The notes: generated by a model from the letters alone, not told the origin. Counted from the stretch's first letter, positions 27,048 through 35,562 are shown. The stretch: 64,000 nucleotides of DNA from Phytohalomonas tamaricis (GCF_003012345.1 NZ_PVRV01000021.1:62001-126000), one strand, 5' to 3'. Translations and numbers: made by a program.

Positions 27048-28508
27048 ATGGCTGGTCTGTCACTTATAGACAGTGCCTTGCTACATGAGCAAGCATTCAT
27101 TAACGGTCAATGGTGCGATGCTGATGATGAGAGGACGCTCGTTGTTACTGATCCTGCTACCGGAGAGCGCTTGGCTTCGGTCCCCAGCATGGGAGTCGGT
27201 GAAACCCGGCGGGCCATTGAAGCGGCCGAAGCAGCTTGGCCAGAATGGCGTGCTCGACCAGCGGCCGAACGGGCCACACTGCTTGAGCGTTGGCATGCCT
27301 TGATGCTGGAAAATATCGACGATCTGGCCGTATTGATGACCCGCGAGCAAGGCAAACCGTTGGCCGAGGCCAAAGGTGAAATTCGTTATGGGGCCAGCTT
27401 TGTGAAGTGGTTCGCCGAGGAGGCCCGACGTGCCTACGGTGAAACCGTTCCCGCCCCGAGTAAAGACCGACGTATTTTGGTGCTCAAGCAGCCGGTAGGG
27501 GTCTGCGGTGCGATTACCCCTTGGAACTTCCCCAACGCCATGATTACGCGCAAATGCGCACCGGCGCTGGCTGCAGGTTGTCCGATCGTGATCAAACCTT
27601 CGGAACTGACGCCACTATCAGCGCTGGCGCTCGCGGAATTGGCTGAGCGCGCGGGTTTCCCGCCGGGAGTGATTAACATCATCACCGGACTGCCTGAAGG
27701 GATCGGTGGCGAGCTGACGTCCAACCCGGCAGTACGCAAGCTCTCCTTCACCGGTTCGACCCGGGTCGGAAGCCTGCTAATGCGCCAAAGCGCTGGCGAT
27801 ATCAAGCGTTTAAGCCTGGAGTTAGGTGGTAACGCTCCGCTGATCGTATTTGATGACGCCGATCTCGAATTGGCGGTAGCCGGTACCATGGTCAGTAAAT
27901 TCCGCAATGCTGGACAAACCTGTGTATGTGCCAATCGCATCTTGGTGCAGTCCGGCATTCATGACCGTTTTGTCGAACGTTTGATGTCTGAAATCGAGAC
28001 GCTGCGCTGTGGTAACGGCATGGAAGACGATATCACGGTCGGGCCGTTGATAAACGATCAGGCGGTCCACAAGGTAGCGCGTCATCTCGATGATGCCTTG
28101 TCACAAGGCGCCAGTCTTATCATTGGGCAGATACCGAATGAGCAGGATCGTCTGGTGTTACCGACACTCTTGACCGGTGTAACCGACAAGATGCTGGTAA
28201 CCCAGGAAGAAACGTTCGGCCCGGTGGCCCCCATTATGCGCTTCGAGACAGAGGAGGAGGCCGTACGAATTGCCAATGCCACACCCTTTGGCTTGGCGGC
28301 GTACTTCTTTACTGAAAGCATGCGGCGTGCGTGGCGAGTTGGCGAGGCATTGGAGTTTGGCATGGTGGGGCTCAATACGGGCTCGGTCTCGATGGAGGTT
28401 GCTCCCTTTGGCGGAATAAAACAGTCAGGACTGGGACGTGAAGGGGCACGCCAAGGGCTCGATGAGTATTTAGAAGAGAAGGCCTTTCACATAGGCGGTC
28501 TGGAATGA
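27048..28508 (+). CDS. gabD: Succinate-semialdehyde dehydrogenase
   Basis: Oxidises succinate semialdehyde to succinate with NAD(P), 486 residues. Strong match in pattern to E. coli GabD: TREQGKPLAEAKGEI, ITPWNFPNAMITRKCAPALA, catalytic Glu in LELGGNAPLIVFDDADLE and the paired cysteines in FRNAGQTCVCANR, of which the first is the nucleophile and the second is the redox-switch position in GabD. An AGGAGA site precedes the ATG. Last gene of the plus-strand operon, 61 bp after the ATPase. Together with GabT at 29813 it would channel GABA or an N-alkyl GABA to the TCA cycle. Confidence 0.93.
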   Translation: MAGLSLIDSALLHEQAFINGQWCDADDERTLVVTDPATGERLASVPSMGVGETRRAIEAAEAAWPEWRARPAAERATLLERWHALMLENIDDLAVLMTREQGKPLAEAKGEIRYGASFVKWFAEEARRAYGETVPAPSKDRRILVLKQPVGVCGAITPWNFPNAMITRKCAPALAAGCPIVIKPSELTPLSALALAELAERAGFPPGVINIITGLPEGIGGELTSNPAVRKLSFTGSTRVGSLLMRQSAGDIKRLSLELGGNAPLIVFDDADLELAVAGTMVSKFRNAGQTCVCANRILVQSGIHDRFVERLMSEIETLRCGNGMEDDITVGPLINDQAVHKVARHLDDALSQGASLIIGQIPNEQDRLVLPTLLTGVTDKMLVTQEETFGPVAPIMRFETEEEAVRIANATPFGLAAYFFTESMRRAWRVGEALEFGMVGLNTGSVSMEVAPFGGIKQSGLGREGARQGLDEYLEEKAFHIGGLE

Positions 28509-28571
28509 CACTAAAGGTGGAAAGAGCGCTCGCTGTTTCAAACGGCGAGCGTTATGAAAGTCCGCTTGATT

Positions 28572-29498
28572 TCAATAGCCGCGCTGCCGATCAACCTGGC
28601 CAATCATTGGCTCACCGCGTTGATGACGGCGCAGATTATCAAGTAATACCGGAAAGGCCGTTTCCGGCTGGGTCATGGCTGCTATATGCGGCGTCATTAG
28701 AATGCGTTCGTCTCGCCAGAAAGGATGATCCCGCGGCGGTGGCTCATTACGTAGGACATCTAGTACCGCCCCGGAGAGCCGGCCTTCATCGAGCGCTCGG
28801 GTCAGATCGGCCTCGATAAGATGTTCACCGCGGCCAATGTTGATTAGCCCGGCCCCTTCGGGTAGGCGTTCAAAAAGCGCCGTATTGAGTATGCCTCGGG
28901 TATCTCCGGTCAGTGGGAGGACACAGATCAGCATGTCGCTTGAGGCAAGGAAGTCATCCAACGCCTCCTGACCGGCATGACAAGTGATACCGGGCACGTC
29001 GCGCATTGTTCGTGCCCAGCCACTGACAGGAAAGCCATAACTTACCAGATGGGTAGCAATAGCGGTGCCGAGCTGGCCTAGCCCCAGGACACCAATACGC
29101 TTCTCGGAGGCGGGACGAAGCATATGAGCCTGCCAATGCCCTTCGCGTTGCTGGCGGGCATAGTCACCTATGCGTCGATGCAGCCAGAGAGTGGCGAAGG
29201 TGGCGTACTCGATCATGCCGTGTTCAATAGCAGGATCAAGCATTCGTACCACCGAGAGAGTATCTGGCAACTCGGAAAAATCGAACTGATCGACCCCGGC
29301 GGAAGTAGCAAAAAGGACGTCTAAGGCTGGCAGACATCCAGTGAGATTCTCGGGAGGTTGCCAGGCGAGCAGATAGCGGATCTCGGCCGGATTACCCATA
29401 TCGGGCCATTGGCGGAATTCGATATCCGGCGCATGACGGGCAAAGAGTGCTTGCCAGTGGCGCCCACGCTCTGGGTCGGCCTTGTAGAGCAATGCCAT
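28572..29498 (-). CDS. ghrA: Glyoxylate/hydroxypyruvate reductase A-like D-2-hydroxyacid dehydrogenase
   Basis: NAD(P)H-dependent 2-ketoacid reductase, 308 residues, close to the 312 of E. coli GhrA. Nucleotide fold GVLGLGQLGTAIATHL is followed by SGWARTMRDVPG, matching the GhrA pattern, then INIGRGEHLIEADL, LDVLRNEPPPRDHPFW and the catalytic His in ILMTPHIAAMT. ATG at 29498 is chosen over a TTG at 29519; AGGA lies upstream. It runs against gabD and is divergent from gabT. Role in the island may be disposal of glyoxylate or another 2-oxoacid, which is inference. Confidence 0.85.
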   Translation of the reverse strand: MALLYKADPERGRHWQALFARHAPDIEFRQWPDMGNPAEIRYLLAWQPPENLTGCLPALDVLFATSAGVDQFDFSELPDTLSVVRMLDPAIEHGMIEYATFATLWLHRRIGDYARQQREGHWQAHMLRPASEKRIGVLGLGQLGTAIATHLVSYGFPVSGWARTMRDVPGITCHAGQEALDDFLASSDMLICVLPLTGDTRGILNTALFERLPEGAGLINIGRGEHLIEADLTRALDEGRLSGAVLDVLRNEPPPRDHPFWRDERILMTPHIAAMTQPETAFPVLLDNLRRHQRGEPMIGQVDRQRGY

Positions 29499-29519
29499 TT
29501 GAATTGTTCCTGTAGCCAA

Positions 29520-29812
29520 AAGGTCATCCTAAGCTGCCGCCCGGCGCACGGGATGTTGTTTTGAATGCTCAACGGCGGAAGATTGCTTCGAATTATAGGT
29601 TTCGAGCGCAGATTACGCTGTGACCGCACCGCCAGTGAATCATGCTGTTATGGCCGCTCAATTCGATGAAAAAAAGTGGTTAACGGAGCGAGGACGACAG
29701 CGCCTGACCCAGTAACAGGCGTAACCTTTGAGAGATGCCGGCATGCATTTTTCACTGTCGGAAGAAGATACCGACACGACAGCAATAATTGAGTGATCAT
29801 GGGAGCCTAGAA
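29520..29812. promoter_or_regulatory. Divergent ghrA/gabT intergenic region
   Basis: 293 bp separating divergent ghrA and gabT. Contains the promoters for both by position; no clear operator was recognised. A GGGAG site close to 29801 serves gabT. Confidence 0.35.
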
Positions 29813-31126
29813 ATGAACAACAATGCCAATCCTGCCCAGACCCTACTGCGTCAACGTGAACATGCTATTCCACGTGGTGTAGTCAATGCGCATCCACTGG
29901 TCATCTCGCATGCGTGTGGCAGTGAAGTCTTCGATGTGAATGGACAGTGTTATTTGGATTTTGTCGGCGGTATCGGTGTGCTCAATGTAGGGCACAACCA
30001 CCCGCGGGTCGTGGCCGCAGTACAGTCCCAGGTTGAGCGCATCTCACACATGAGTTTCCAAGTTGCTGCATATCCGGGCTATATCGAGTTGGCCAGTCGG
30101 CTGGCCAAGCTAGTCGGTGGTGAAGAGGCATATCAGAGTGTGTTATTTACCTCGGGCGCCGAGGCAGTGGAAAACGCCATCAAGATTGCACGTGCCTATA
30201 CCAAGCGGCCAGGCGTAATCGCGTTCCGTGGCGGTTTTCACGGACGCACTCTGCTCGGTACTACGCTGACGGGCATGAGTCAGCCTTACCGGCAGAATTT
30301 TGGGCCCTTTGCGCCAGCTATCCATCACATCAGTTATCCCGACGCGCTGCGTGGAATCAGCGGAGATGATGTTCTTGAGGAGTTGGAAACTCTGTTTGCT
30401 ACTGAAATCTTGCCGAATCAGGTCGCGGCTATTCTGATCGAGCCCGTACAAGGTGATGGTGGTTTCTTGCCAGCGCCTCGTGAGTTTATGCAGGCGTTGC
30501 AGGCACTGTCCAAGCGCCATGGCATCGTAATGATCGCCGATGAAATACAAGCAGGCTTCGGACGCACAGGGAAGATGTTTGGCTTCGAACACACGGGTAT
30601 TCGCCCCGACCTGGTCACAGTTGCCAAGAGCCTGGCGGGTGGCCTGCCCATTTCCGGAGTAGTCGGGCGGACTGAAATCATGCAGGCACCTGAGCCCGGT
30701 GGACTGGGAGGCACCTACGGTGGCAATGCACTGGCTTGTGCAGCAGCGCTGGCAGTGCTGGATATTTTCGAAGAAGAAGGATTGCTTGAGCGCGGCCAGG
30801 CGATGGGGGAGCATTTAAAAACTGGACTACAGCAGCTTCAGGCTCAATATCCCTTCATCGCAGAAGTACGAGGGCAGGGGCCGATGCTGGCGATCGAGCT
30901 GATTCAAGGCGAGCGCGCGAGGCCAGAGGATGCGGAGCTAGTCCAACACGTCATTGATCGGTGCCGCGAGGGCGGACTGTTGGTGATCAAGTGTGGTATT
31001 CACCGTAATGTAATTCGCTTTCTCGCGCCGCTTACAACCAGCAATGAGCAAATCGATGAGGCTCTGTCAATTCTTGGAAAAGCGTTGAGCACCACTCTTC
31101 CTACTAAAATGCCGGCTATTGCCTGA
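29813..31126 (+). CDS. gabT: 4-aminobutyrate aminotransferase
   Basis: PLP-dependent class III transaminase that converts GABA and 2-oxoglutarate to succinate semialdehyde and glutamate. 437 residues, normal length. Close to E. coli GabT throughout: QREHAIPRGVVNAHP, YLDFVGGIGVLNVGHNHP, FTSGAEAVENAIKIARA, MIADEIQAGFGRTGKMFGFE and the PLP lysine in VTVAKSLAGGLPIS. ATG at 29813 follows GGGAG by 8 bases. The HAD protein and the Lrp regulator follow it on the same strand. Relatives also accept 5-aminovalerate and beta-alanine. Confidence 0.93.
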   Translation: MNNNANPAQTLLRQREHAIPRGVVNAHPLVISHACGSEVFDVNGQCYLDFVGGIGVLNVGHNHPRVVAAVQSQVERISHMSFQVAAYPGYIELASRLAKLVGGEEAYQSVLFTSGAEAVENAIKIARAYTKRPGVIAFRGGFHGRTLLGTTLTGMSQPYRQNFGPFAPAIHHISYPDALRGISGDDVLEELETLFATEILPNQVAAILIEPVQGDGGFLPAPREFMQALQALSKRHGIVMIADEIQAGFGRTGKMFGFEHTGIRPDLVTVAKSLAGGLPISGVVGRTEIMQAPEPGGLGGTYGGNALACAAALAVLDIFEEEGLLERGQAMGEHLKTGLQQLQAQYPFIAEVRGQGPMLAIELIQGERARPEDAELVQHVIDRCREGGLLVIKCGIHRNVIRFLAPLTTSNEQIDEALSILGKALSTTLPTKMPAIA

Positions 31127-31140
31127 CAGGAGGACAGGGC

Positions 31141-31788
31141 ATGTCACTTACCGACTATACGACTCTTTGTATTGATGCTCATGGCGTTCTGATCGATCGA
31201 GACAGTGCCATCCTGGAAGGGTTGGCACCGTTACTGTCACAATTGCCTGAACCGCCTACCCCAGATCGTATCATGGCGGATTATGTGCAGGCCCTGCATG
31301 CCTTGGTAGATGAGGAAACGGGTACTGTATCCGCGCACTGTCTCGTCTACCGGGAAATGGCTGAAACATGGGGACTCGAGCCGGACTGGCAAGCGGGTAT
31401 CGAGTTTGCCAGCACGCTCGGTGTGGGCTCGCTCTATGAAGATGCGCCAGGAGCTATTCACTATTTGCGCAAGTTCTATCAGCTACGCATCGTGACCTCC
31501 CTGGATGAGCGAGAGTTTGCTCCCTTTGATCAGAAAATCGGGCTGACGCCGTCAGAGCGCCTGACAACGGGTAGCTTTGTGGCAGCCCGAACAACCTTGA
31601 AGCAAATAGCTGCTGACGCAAGCACTTTATTGTTGACTGCTGGCCCGCCTCCGCCAACGTGCCGGGCCGGTCATTACCGAATCACACGTGCAACTTCTCA
31701 GGGCTCCGGGGATAACCCACAATCCTTTATCACGCTTAGTGCTTTTATCGGTGCTCATCAGCTTGCGCTGCGCAACGAATTCCTTTAG
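31141..31788 (+). CDS. Degenerate HAD superfamily protein
   Basis: 215-residue HAD-like protein 14 bp after gabT with a GGAGGA site. The nucleophile loop reads CIDAHGVLIDRD, keeping the aspartate but having His where most HADs have Asp or Tyr. LRIVTSLDE gives the motif II threonine. After that the usual KP-lysine and the paired-acid motif IV are not visible; instead there is LLLTAGPPPPTCRAG. It may be a catalytically weakened relative of the intact HAD at 19629, a binding protein or a divergent phosphatase. No frameshift is needed to explain it, since the frame stays open to a normal length. Confidence 0.72.
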   Translation: MSLTDYTTLCIDAHGVLIDRDSAILEGLAPLLSQLPEPPTPDRIMADYVQALHALVDEETGTVSAHCLVYREMAETWGLEPDWQAGIEFASTLGVGSLYEDAPGAIHYLRKFYQLRIVTSLDEREFAPFDQKIGLTPSERLTTGSFVAARTTLKQIAADASTLLLTAGPPPPTCRAGHYRITRATSQGSGDNPQSFITLSAFIGAHQLALRNEFL

Positions 31789-31805
31789 ACAATAGTAGTA
31801 TTGAA

Positions 31806-31830
31806 TTCGCCCCTCCGGGCGGGTTCGTCA
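31806..31830 (+). terminator. Short hairpin between HAD and lrp genes
   Basis: CGCCC-ctcc-GGGCG hairpin just after the HAD stop. It has no T-tract, so termination is uncertain; it could reduce read-through into the regulator gene. Confidence 0.3.
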
Positions 31831-31858
31831 CTACAACAAAAAGGAAGAAGGGCTACGT

Positions 31859-32356
31859 ATGGTAGGCAGTGTCCGGCTCGACCGCATCGATATCAACATT
31901 TTAGTACAGCTTCAGGCCGACGGTCGAATGACCAACGTCAACCTGGCTGACGCTGTGGGGCTATCGCCAAGCCCTTGCTTGCAGCGCGTCAAGCGGCTGG
32001 AAGCTGCAGGCTATATCACATCGTTCCAGGCACGACTCAATTTGGCTCGAATGACGGATAGCGTTACTGTCTTTACCGAAGTTACTTTGACTGACCACCG
32101 TCGGGAAGACTTCTTGCGTTTCGAGCAAAATATCCGCCAGCTTGATGAACTCATGGAGTGTCATTTGATCAGTGGTGGCTATGACTATCTGCTGCGTTTC
32201 ATTACACGTAGCATTGCTCACTACCAAGAAGTAATGGAATCATTAATCGAGCGGGAAATAGGCATTGAGAAGTACTTCAGTTACATCGTGATCAAATCCC
32301 CGATAATCAAGGATCAGCTACCGTTACGTACGCTATTGGCGCAGGCGAAGATGTAG
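31859..32356 (+). CDS. Lrp/AsnC family transcriptional regulator
   Basis: DNA-binding regulator, 165 residues. N-terminal winged helix-turn-helix (LDRIDINILVQLQADGRMTN then NLADAVGLSPSPCLQRVKRL) and C-terminal RAM ligand domain ending in EKYFSYIVIKSPI. GGAAG precedes the ATG. As the last intact gene of the island it is the best candidate for its local regulator, responding to an amino acid-like ligand. The final six or so codons (LAQAKM) coincide with the end of a decayed IS5-type transposase on the opposite strand, so the original C-terminus may have been replaced there. Confidence 0.92.
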   Translation: MVGSVRLDRIDINILVQLQADGRMTNVNLADAVGLSPSPCLQRVKRLEAAGYITSFQARLNLARMTDSVTVFTEVTLTDHRREDFLRFEQNIRQLDELMECHLISGGYDYLLRFITRSIAHYQEVMESLIEREIGIEKYFSYIVIKSPIIKDQLPLRTLLAQAKM

Positions 32357-32571
32357 TCGGGTCGGTATCCGGTCGAAGGTGGCAACGTCACGCCACTGTT
32401 GAAAGCGCTGGTAGCCAGTTTTCCAAGGTCCGTAGCGCTCCGGGAAATCCCGCCATTTGTCGCCAGAGCATTGGGTTCAGAAGATGCCATTGGGTATGGA
32501 CATTCCGTGTCTTGGGACGGGGGAATGATAACCTCGATCATGTACTCGTGATTGTCGGAAAGCTTGTAACG
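32340..32571 (-). pseudogene. IS5-family transposase remnant
   Basis: On the minus strand a frame reading RYKLSDNHEYMIEVIIP is followed, after a frameshift near 32465, by WRDFPERYGPWKTGYQRF and then RLHLRL. These are the conserved N-terminal segments of IS5-type (DUF4096) transposases in the right order. The middle and the DDE catalytic core are missing, so it is a short decayed fragment. Its 3' side overlaps the end of the lrp gene. Confidence 0.75.
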
Positions 32572-32599
32572 TCCTAGCAAACACGCCTCCCATAACATG

Positions 32600-33137
32600 A
32601 CGGGACATAGCGTAGCATCAGAATTTTTCAGCCAAGCCGTAGGTATCATATGCTCGATACTGAAGCGGTCAAATTAAGTGACTGATGCGACATTTCCTAC
32701 CAGGCTTGATATTTTAGCTTGGTATCCTTGCATTTCCTTGTCATACCGGTGGAACGATGGGCAGGTAAGGAGAACTATTAGCAACACGGTGCTTAGATGG
32801 TTTCACAGTGGAAATACCAAAATGGTGATGATCTACTAGTCTTCGACTATTCTTTACGCCCCGTCGATCATCATGGGGAAGGATGGAGCGGCGACTGAAG
32901 ACAATGGCAATGCTATATGTTTTGTCATCTTTCATTCTGCGGGACGATGGCGGGGGACTTTTTACTAAGACGGCCAAGGTTCACCGCAACACTTTACGCG
33001 CGAGAGGGTGTGTTTAATGCAAGACATTTTCTAAACATGAGTGTGAAATATCTACTGCCAGACTGATGAGATTAGCTTGAGAGAAAAGATAAGCGTTATG
33101 GGTCAGGCGACTGTATCTAGTTATCGGTAAATGAGAG
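32600..33137. other. Gene-poor interval right of the island
   Basis: No supported gene. A 78-codon minus frame at 32741-32977 has no recognisable motif. A plus-strand frame near 32780-32880 (containing VFDYSLRPVDHH) is broken by stops and not recognised; it may be decayed DNA. This segment marks the right edge of the catabolic island. Confidence 0.35.
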
Positions 33138-33160
33138 TCCTCGTCCTTAAAGGACGAGGA
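33138..33160. repeat. Orphan perfect hairpin resembling a tnpB-element right end
   Basis: A 23-base perfect palindrome: TCCTCGTCCTT, one A, AAGGACGAGGA. Flanks read GAG before and ATAGTC after. The tnpB element at 57.9-59.1 kb ends in a similarly placed hairpin (TCCCCGTCCC...GGGCGGGGA followed by CAGTCAA). It might be a solo relic of such an element or a terminator for quiC, which ends at 33185, though no T-tract is present. Confidence 0.45.
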
Positions 33161-33184
33161 ATAGTCGGCATCTGCTGGTGAGAA

Positions 33185-35047
33185 TTAGGCAAGGCCTCTC
33201 TGTTTACTCATCCTTGCCTGCGCGGCCAAACGGATTGCGGCATTGGCCGCTCCAAACTGTGAGTAATGGAGGCGCCTTTCAACTATCTCAAAATAGAAGT
33301 GGCCGGCAAATAAGGGGGTATAAGCATGGAAAAATTCCCCTTCATCAGTACGATCATAGAGAATATGACGTTGACGTATTGCTTCCAGCAGGGGCTCGTC
33401 GAGATCGATACGTGCTGCCAGGTCATCATAGTAATTGTCAGGGATGGGCAGTAGCTCAACGCCATTTGCAACGATTTTATCGATGGTGTCAAAGATGTTG
33501 TCCGTCGCAAGCGCGATCTGTTGCACACCGCCTTGATGCTCGGATAGGAAACGCCCCGGCAGCGTCTCTCTTGCTGGCGAGACATTAAGTGGCAATCGGA
33601 TGCTCTGGTCATGGCTGATGACTGCTTGACTCATCACCAAACCACGCGGATCAGCAAGTTCATGTTCGCTGCCGGCAGCGAAATCGAATACGGTCTTGTA
33701 GAACAGTTGCCAGCTCTGCATTTGGGTAGGTTGGAGAACGTAGGAGATATGATCGACGCACCGCAGTCCGGCCTGCTGTCCCTCGCTCTCCCCGAATAGT
33801 TCAAAATCAGTATGCCACTGTTTGTGTTTGGCCGTCTCGGGGTCGACCAGGTAGATCAGGCTGCCCTCAGGGCCGCGCAACGCGGGGATGCGCATTTCTC
33901 CCTCACCGACTGGGCCTGAATAGAATTGAGCTTTGAAGGCGCGTGCACGTGCCAGGGCAAGATCGGGATCATTGACCCGAAAGCCAACAGCACAGACCGA
34001 TATCCCGTGCAACAGGCGGAATGTGTGCGCAAAACTGTCGGTTTCGAAATTGAGTACAAAATGAATGTCGCCCTGACGCCACAGATCAATGTTCTTGGAG
34101 CGATGGCGTCCTATACGCTTGAAGCCAAGGGCACTGATCAACTTACCGAGCGGTTTAGCGCTTTCTTCATCAAGAGTGAATTCTATAAAGTGTATTCCAT
34201 CGTATGCTGGTGCCGACGGCAGTGGGGTGAACATCTGGCTATTGGTTGCCATATTCTCGAGCAAAATCAGTGAACGTATACCATCCAGTGCCGTGGCTTG
34301 AGTCGGGGCGGCACGAAAGGCGTCATTGAAAATCTCGTGAGAGAGAGGTCCGCAGTAGCCAGTCTTGGCTAGCGCCTTCATGAAATCCTTGATTGGTAGG
34401 CGTCCCTGCCCAGGAAAGCAGCGGTGATGGCGACTCCAACTCAGCACATCCATATCAAGCAGTGGTGCGTCGGCAACTTGCACCAGGAAAATACGCTCGC
34501 CAGGAATATCAGCGACCGGGGCTGGATCAAGCCCCAGTGCAAGCATATGAAAGCTGTCGAGAACCAAGCCGAGATTAGGATGATTGCCGCGTTGGACAAT
34601 ATCCCAGGCATCACGGTAGTCCGATGTGTAACGTCCCCAGGCAAGTGCTTCGAAGCCAATACGCAACCCGTGTGCCGCCGCTCGTTCGGCGAGTTCATAC
34701 AGATCGGCGGCGGCGCGTTCCTTGTCGTCAATGCACAGCGGGGAGGTATTGCTGCACACCAGCATGAAGTCTGTCCCCAACGCTTTCATCAGTTTGAATT
34801 TGCGTTCGGCTCGCTCGAAATTACGTTCGCGTTGCGGGGAGGGCATCGCCTCAAAATCCCGGAAAGGCTGAAGCGCGATGATCTTAAGCCCTAGCGATTC
34901 AGCTAGCGCACGCACTTCTTCGGGAGAGCCGCCATAAGAGAGCAGGTCATTTTCAAAGATCTCGACGCCTGTATAGCCGGCACGCGCTATCGCCTCCAGC
35001 TTGTCAGGCAATTCACCGCTCAGGGAAACAGTAGCAATCGCTCGCAT
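33185..35047 (-). CDS. quiC: 3-dehydroshikimate dehydratase (fused AP-endonuclease-like and HPPD-like domains)
   Basis: Converts 3-dehydroshikimate to protocatechuate, the committing step of quinate and shikimate catabolism. 620 residues. Residues 1-280 form a TIM barrel of the sugar-phosphate isomerase/AP endonuclease type (ARAGYTGVEIFENDLLSYGG, QVADAPLLDMDVLSWSRHHR). Residues about 290-610 are a 4-hydroxyphenylpyruvate-dioxygenase-like double glyoxalase domain (FIEFTLDEESAKPLGKLISA, VDHISYVLQPTQMQS, EHQGGVQQIALATDN, FYFEIVERR). This fused layout is that of Pseudomonas QuiC1-type enzymes. It is divergent from the MFS transporter gene at 35563. Confidence 0.92.
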   Translation of the reverse strand: MRAIATVSLSGELPDKLEAIARAGYTGVEIFENDLLSYGGSPEEVRALAESLGLKIIALQPFRDFEAMPSPQRERNFERAERKFKLMKALGTDFMLVCSNTSPLCIDDKERAAADLYELAERAAAHGLRIGFEALAWGRYTSDYRDAWDIVQRGNHPNLGLVLDSFHMLALGLDPAPVADIPGERIFLVQVADAPLLDMDVLSWSRHHRCFPGQGRLPIKDFMKALAKTGYCGPLSHEIFNDAFRAAPTQATALDGIRSLILLENMATNSQMFTPLPSAPAYDGIHFIEFTLDEESAKPLGKLISALGFKRIGRHRSKNIDLWRQGDIHFVLNFETDSFAHTFRLLHGISVCAVGFRVNDPDLALARARAFKAQFYSGPVGEGEMRIPALRGPEGSLIYLVDPETAKHKQWHTDFELFGESEGQQAGLRCVDHISYVLQPTQMQSWQLFYKTVFDFAAGSEHELADPRGLVMSQAVISHDQSIRLPLNVSPARETLPGRFLSEHQGGVQQIALATDNIFDTIDKIVANGVELLPIPDNYYDDLAARIDLDEPLLEAIRQRHILYDRTDEGEFFHAYTPLFAGHFYFEIVERRLHYSQFGAANAAIRLAAQARMSKQRGLA

Positions 35048-35562
35048 GAGTGAACCTCTTTAGCTGTGAATCATGTTTGGCATGCAGGACGTCCGAAGAG
35101 AAAGCCCCTGACTCCCGGCGTTACTTGTTAACGTGCGATCCATAAACGAGGCTATAGCAGAGAAAACTCTGCAAATAGTTTTTAATCTGCATGTTCGTTT
35201 GGCGATATAAAGTTCGTAAGGCGAAAAAAGCCTATCGCATAATTTGCTTTCTTTCTAGAGGCTATGGCATGCGCACCGTTACGCAAGTGCATAGAAAAGA
35301 ATTTACCTTACACACTACAAAATTTTTTATTCATACCTTTTAATCTTTGTGAAGTACCTACCGCTTGTGTATGCGCTCACATTCGACTTTTGTTGAGGTT
35401 GCGTTGATGCAATCAAACGACAAGAATCGGAAGTGTTCGTTATAAAAATACTTATTCGGTATACGAATTAATTTTGCGCAATGATAAGTATTTTACCCTT
35501 GTGAATCGACCATAGTATTAATCAAGCCCAACACACTGCTGCCAGATAAAAGGATAATTCCC
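35048..35562. promoter_or_regulatory. quiC/MFS divergent control region with a long inverted repeat
   Basis: A 515-bp AT-rich spacer between divergent quinate genes. A perfect 11-bp inverted repeat, AAAATACTTAT (35445-35455) and ATAAGTATTTT (35484-35494), is separated by 28 bp, and a smaller GGTATAC/GTATACC-like palindrome lies in between near 35460. Two half-sites about four helical turns apart (39 bp centre to centre) are what a tetrameric or dimer-of-dimers regulator would need. No intact regulator gene is next to it. Confidence 0.5.

Noticed and set aside
28505-28819. 104-residue plus-strand frame after gabD
   Set aside because: Lies antisense to the conserved end of the GhrA-like gene and resembles nothing.
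30143-30814. 223-residue minus-strand frame inside gabT
   Set aside because: GabT is unmistakable on the plus strand; the antisense frame lacks any motif.
9202-32356. Ectoine degradation (doe) cluster
   Set aside because: An amidohydrolase, SSADH-like enzyme, transaminase and Lrp regulator recall doeBCDX, but the ectoine hydrolase DoeA is absent and the amidase is AbgA-like, so a lactam-type pathway fits better.
32741-32977. 78-residue minus-strand frame near the IS5 fragment
   Set aside because: Could be more transposase debris, but no conserved transposase segment is readable.
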